DNA from: Deltaproteobacteria bacterium
GTDB taxonomy: Bacteria; Desulfobacterota; Desulfobacteria; Desulfobacterales; JAABPS01
Reading direction: 5' to 3'
Length of the DNA stretch: 7,234 bases
NCBI GenBank assembly: GCA_019309685.1
Contig: JAFDFT010000213.1
Span: forward strand, 1-7,234
The translations under genes and the position numbers were made by a program. The notes beneath the pieces were generated by a model. The model had not been told where the DNA came from. It saw only the letters and a program-made list of their open reading frames with translations, and made no database searches. Below are positions 5,428-7,234 of this stretch, in pieces; positions within the stretch are counted from its first letter, which is position 1; the number at the start of each line of letters is the position of its first letter.

Positions 5428-7053
5428 TTAATCGATGATCTGTCTTATTTTTTGGGAAACAAGTTCAATGCTGAAGGGTTTTTGAATAAAACCGTGAGCT
5501 CCTTTTTTAAGAATCTCCGAAGCGTATTCATCTTCACTATAACCGCTTGAAAGCAGAACTTTTACATTCGAATTTATTTCCTTTAACTTGTCGAATACTT
5601 CACCGCCATCCATTCCATGCATGATGATATCAAGCAGTACGATATCAACAATATCATAGTACTTACTATAGATGCCGATTGATTCTTCACCTGTCTTTGC
5701 AATAATTACCTGATACCCCAGCGTTTCAAGCATTCCTTTACTCACTTCAAGAACCGGATCCTCGTCATCCACAATAAGCACCGTTTCAGTACCGCGAATC
5801 GCTTTTTCCTGTATTTTTTCCTCTTTTACTACTTGGATTTTTGATGAAGGTAAAAATATTTCAAATGTTGACCCAATACCTTCTTCACTGGATACATTGA
5901 TTATGCCATTGTGGTTTTTCACAATACCATATACTGAAGCAAGACCTAAACCTGTACCCCTTCCAACCTCTTTTGTTGTGAAGAAAGGATCAAAAATTCG
6001 TTTAACGGTATCATGGTTCATCCCAATGCCTGTATCTGTAATTGATATTTTAATATATTTCCCGGGTTCCAAACTATGCGGATTAACAAATATGTTATCA
6101 AGATCTATACTTTCTGTTCGAATATATATGTTACCGCCATCGGGCATAGCCTGCCAGGCATTCACGAAAAGATTTAAAAAAATCTGTTCCATTTGGCCTT
6201 GATCAACCACAACTGTATCGATATCTTTTTCAAACTTTGTATATAGTTTTAATTCTTTTCGAGTTCTTGCGAACATGTTCACGGTTTTATCAATGAGCTT
6301 ATTTATGTTCGTGGCTTTTGCCTGATATTTTCCGCCTCTGGCAAAGCCCAGCAATTGTCGCGTTAATTCCGCACCGCTTTGTATTTGGTTTTCAATTAGT
6401 TTCAATTTTTTACGATGCGGATGTCGTTGATCCATTTTATAAAGTAATATAGACAGATTTCCCTGTATACTCATCAACAGGTTGTTAAAGTCATGGGCCA
6501 CTCCGCCTGCAAGTGTGCCAATAGCTTCCAACTTCTGCGCCTCCTGGAACTGCTCTTCAAGCTGTCTTTTCTCTTCCTTCTCTTTTCGTCGCTGTGTTAT
6601 GTCACGCGATAAGTTTCGAAAACCAATAGGTTTCCCGGAGTCATCCCGCATTAAGGAAGCCCATGTTTCAAGTATTTTGGTCGTACCATCTTTTGCTATG
6701 TTTTCATGCCCTTCTATGAATGTTGCTTCTCCCGCACGATATATTTGATTGTAAATATTAAAAATGCTATCTGTTGTCGCGGAAGGCATATATTCCGCAT
6801 AACTCATCCCTATATATTCTTCTCTGGAATACCCCAGTATTTTTAAGGCTGACTTATTCGCATAAGTAATTACCCCTAATAGATCATTTTCTGTATAACC
6901 CTCATCCATATTCTCGAGAATTTCACGGAATGTGGCTTCACTTCTTTGCAAATTGGTTTCCGCTTTGTACATGTCCGTGATATTCCTCATAAAACCTCGA
7001 AATCCAATTTTCTCTCCATTATCATCCAGAATAAGATGAACTGAACTTTCCAT
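5428..7053 (-). CDS. PAS hybrid histidine kinase with receiver domain (main open frame; N-terminal PAS split by a stop codon)
   Basis: The frame of 541 codons begins at ATG 7053-7051. Residues 1-30 are the tail of a PAS domain (IGFRGFMRNITD); about 36-155 a complete PAS domain (SEATFREILENMDEGYTEND to NLSRDITQRRK); about 156-175 a charged helix; about 165-240 HisKA with phospho-acceptor His187 in GGVAHDFNNLL; about 245-402 HATPase_c with N box Asn294/Asn298, G1 Asp340 in TDTGIGM, F box RIFDPFFTT (352-360) and G2 GRGTGLGL (364-371); about 422-541 a receiver with Asp429-Asp430-Glu431, phospho-acceptor Asp475 in VLLDIIMHGMDG, Ser502/Ser503 and Lys525. All catalytic residues are intact, so autophosphorylation and internal relay to Asp475 are plausible. 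There is no output domain, so an unlinked HPt or regulator is presumably the next step. AAAGGA (minus strand, 7064-7059) lies 5 nt before the ATG, so independent initiation is credible. The upstream frame continues the same PAS domain across a TGA. Confidence 0.88.
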   Translation of the reverse strand: MESSVHLILDDNGEKIGFRGFMRNITDMYKAETNLQRSEATFREILENMDEGYTENDLLGVITYANKSALKILGYSREEYIGMSYAEYMPSATTDSIFNIYNQIYRAGEATFIEGHENIAKDGTTKILETWASLMRDDSGKPIGFRNLSRDITQRRKEKEEKRQLEEQFQEAQKLEAIGTLAGGVAHDFNNLLMSIQGNLSILLYKMDQRHPHRKKLKLIENQIQSGAELTRQLLGFARGGKYQAKATNINKLIDKTVNMFARTRKELKLYTKFEKDIDTVVVDQGQMEQIFLNLFVNAWQAMPDGGNIYIRTESIDLDNIFVNPHSLEPGKYIKISITDTGIGMNHDTVKRIFDPFFTTKEVGRGTGLGLASVYGIVKNHNGIINVSSEEGIGSTFEIFLPSSKIQVVKEEKIQEKAIRGTETVLIVDDEDPVLEVSKGMLETLGYQVIIAKTGEESIGIYSKYYDIVDIVLLDIIMHGMDGGEVFDKLKEINSNVKVLLSSGYSEDEYASEILKKGAHGFIQKPFSIELVSQKIRQIID

Positions 7054-7234
7054 TCATTTCCTTTGAATCTTTTTTGTCTTTGACTCTACTATTTCAGACC
7101 AAAATTCAACTTTTGAAGGCTCCCTGCTTAAATAGGCATGATTAAAAACATTAAATATTTTTTCCCTATTCATTTCATCCAAAAACTGTTTATAACTCAT
7201 CCCCATTAATTCATCCCTCGTAAATCCAGAATTC
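7054..7234 (-). pseudogene. Upstream PAS segment of the same kinase, ended by in-frame TGA (5' end outside window)
   Basis: The frame is open from the right edge for 59 residues and ends at TGA 7056-7054, directly before the ATG of the 541-residue kinase and in the same frame. It reads SGFTRDELMGMSYKQFLD, then EKIFNVFNHAYLSREPSKVE, the middle of a PAS domain, and matches the PAS of the downstream frame (LGYSREEYIGMSYAEYM ... IFNIYNQIYRAGE) position by position. The piece it lacks is exactly what opens the downstream frame (ESSVHLILDDNGEKIGFRG). The two are therefore halves of one domain. The last residues (about TKKIQRK) are around four residues longer than the equivalent loop in the related PAS domains, so the junction may hold more than one change. 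Confidence 0.75.

Noticed and set aside
5897..6748. Plus-strand open frames opposite the kinase core (5897-6202, 6482-6748)
   Set aside because: They are complementary shadows of the HisKA/HATPase coding sequence, with no ribosome binding site or recognisable domain.
7054..7056. Selenocysteine insertion at the in-frame TGA
   Set aside because: A 5-bp stem (TCATC/GATGA) can be drawn about 15 bases downstream, but it is short and does not match a convincing bacterial SECIS. The position is a variable PAS loop with no redox logic.
1266..7056. Alternative genetic code with TGA as a sense codon
   Set aside because: exbB and exbD both end naturally at TGA within ATGA overlaps, and TGG is used for Trp throughout, so TGA is an ordinary stop here.
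1..7234. CRISPR arrays, tRNA or rRNA genes, transposases, phage or defence genes
   Set aside because: No spaced direct repeats, no tRNA-like cloverleaf and no related protein motifs were seen on either strand.

Overview
The window is chromosomal-looking DNA from a Gram-negative bacterium: it holds the end of an outer-membrane TonB-dependent receptor and an ExbB/ExbD/TonB energising system. The DNA is visibly AT-rich. The style of the kinases (soluble multi-PAS hybrid histidine kinases with an AHDFNNLL phospho-acceptor box and a C-terminal receiver) and a dispersed repeat of the 'cattgcgagcg...cgcaatga' type would fit a deltaproteobacterium (Desulfobacterota), but that taxonomic guess is inference only.

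Layout. Plus strand, 1-2230: the last 182 codons of a TonB-dependent receptor, a strong 12-bp hairpin, then exbB, exbD and tonB, joined by two ATGA stop/start overlaps. These four genes form one import module: the receptor takes a scarce ligand across the outer membrane, and ExbB-ExbD pass proton-motive-force energy to it through TonB. From 2231 to 2396 comes a gene-free stretch with a possible weak terminator and an imperfect palindromic repeat. Minus strand, 2397-2996: a polytopic inner-membrane protein of unknown function with a strong Shine-Dalgarno site. From 3009 to 3341 is a gene-free stretch with AT-rich flanks around a GC-richer, fold-back block that I cannot identify.

Minus strand, 3342-7234: two tandem, clearly paralogous hybrid sensor kinases (PAS domains, HisKA, HATPase_c, receiver). 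Both are interrupted. The downstream copy (3342-5358) lacks part of its first PAS domain with a change of frame near 5167-5170, and has a single-base frameshift in the ATPase domain at 3929. The upstream copy (5428 to beyond the window) has an in-frame TGA at 7054-7056, followed at once by an ATG with a fair Shine-Dalgarno site, which splits it within a PAS domain. Every catalytic motif is still recognisable in both, so the lesions are recent, or tolerated through re-initiation, or partly sequence errors.

I see no RNA gene, CRISPR array, transposase or new defence or biosynthetic system. The items most worth a second look are the pattern of kinase interruptions and the two repeat-like non-coding blocks.
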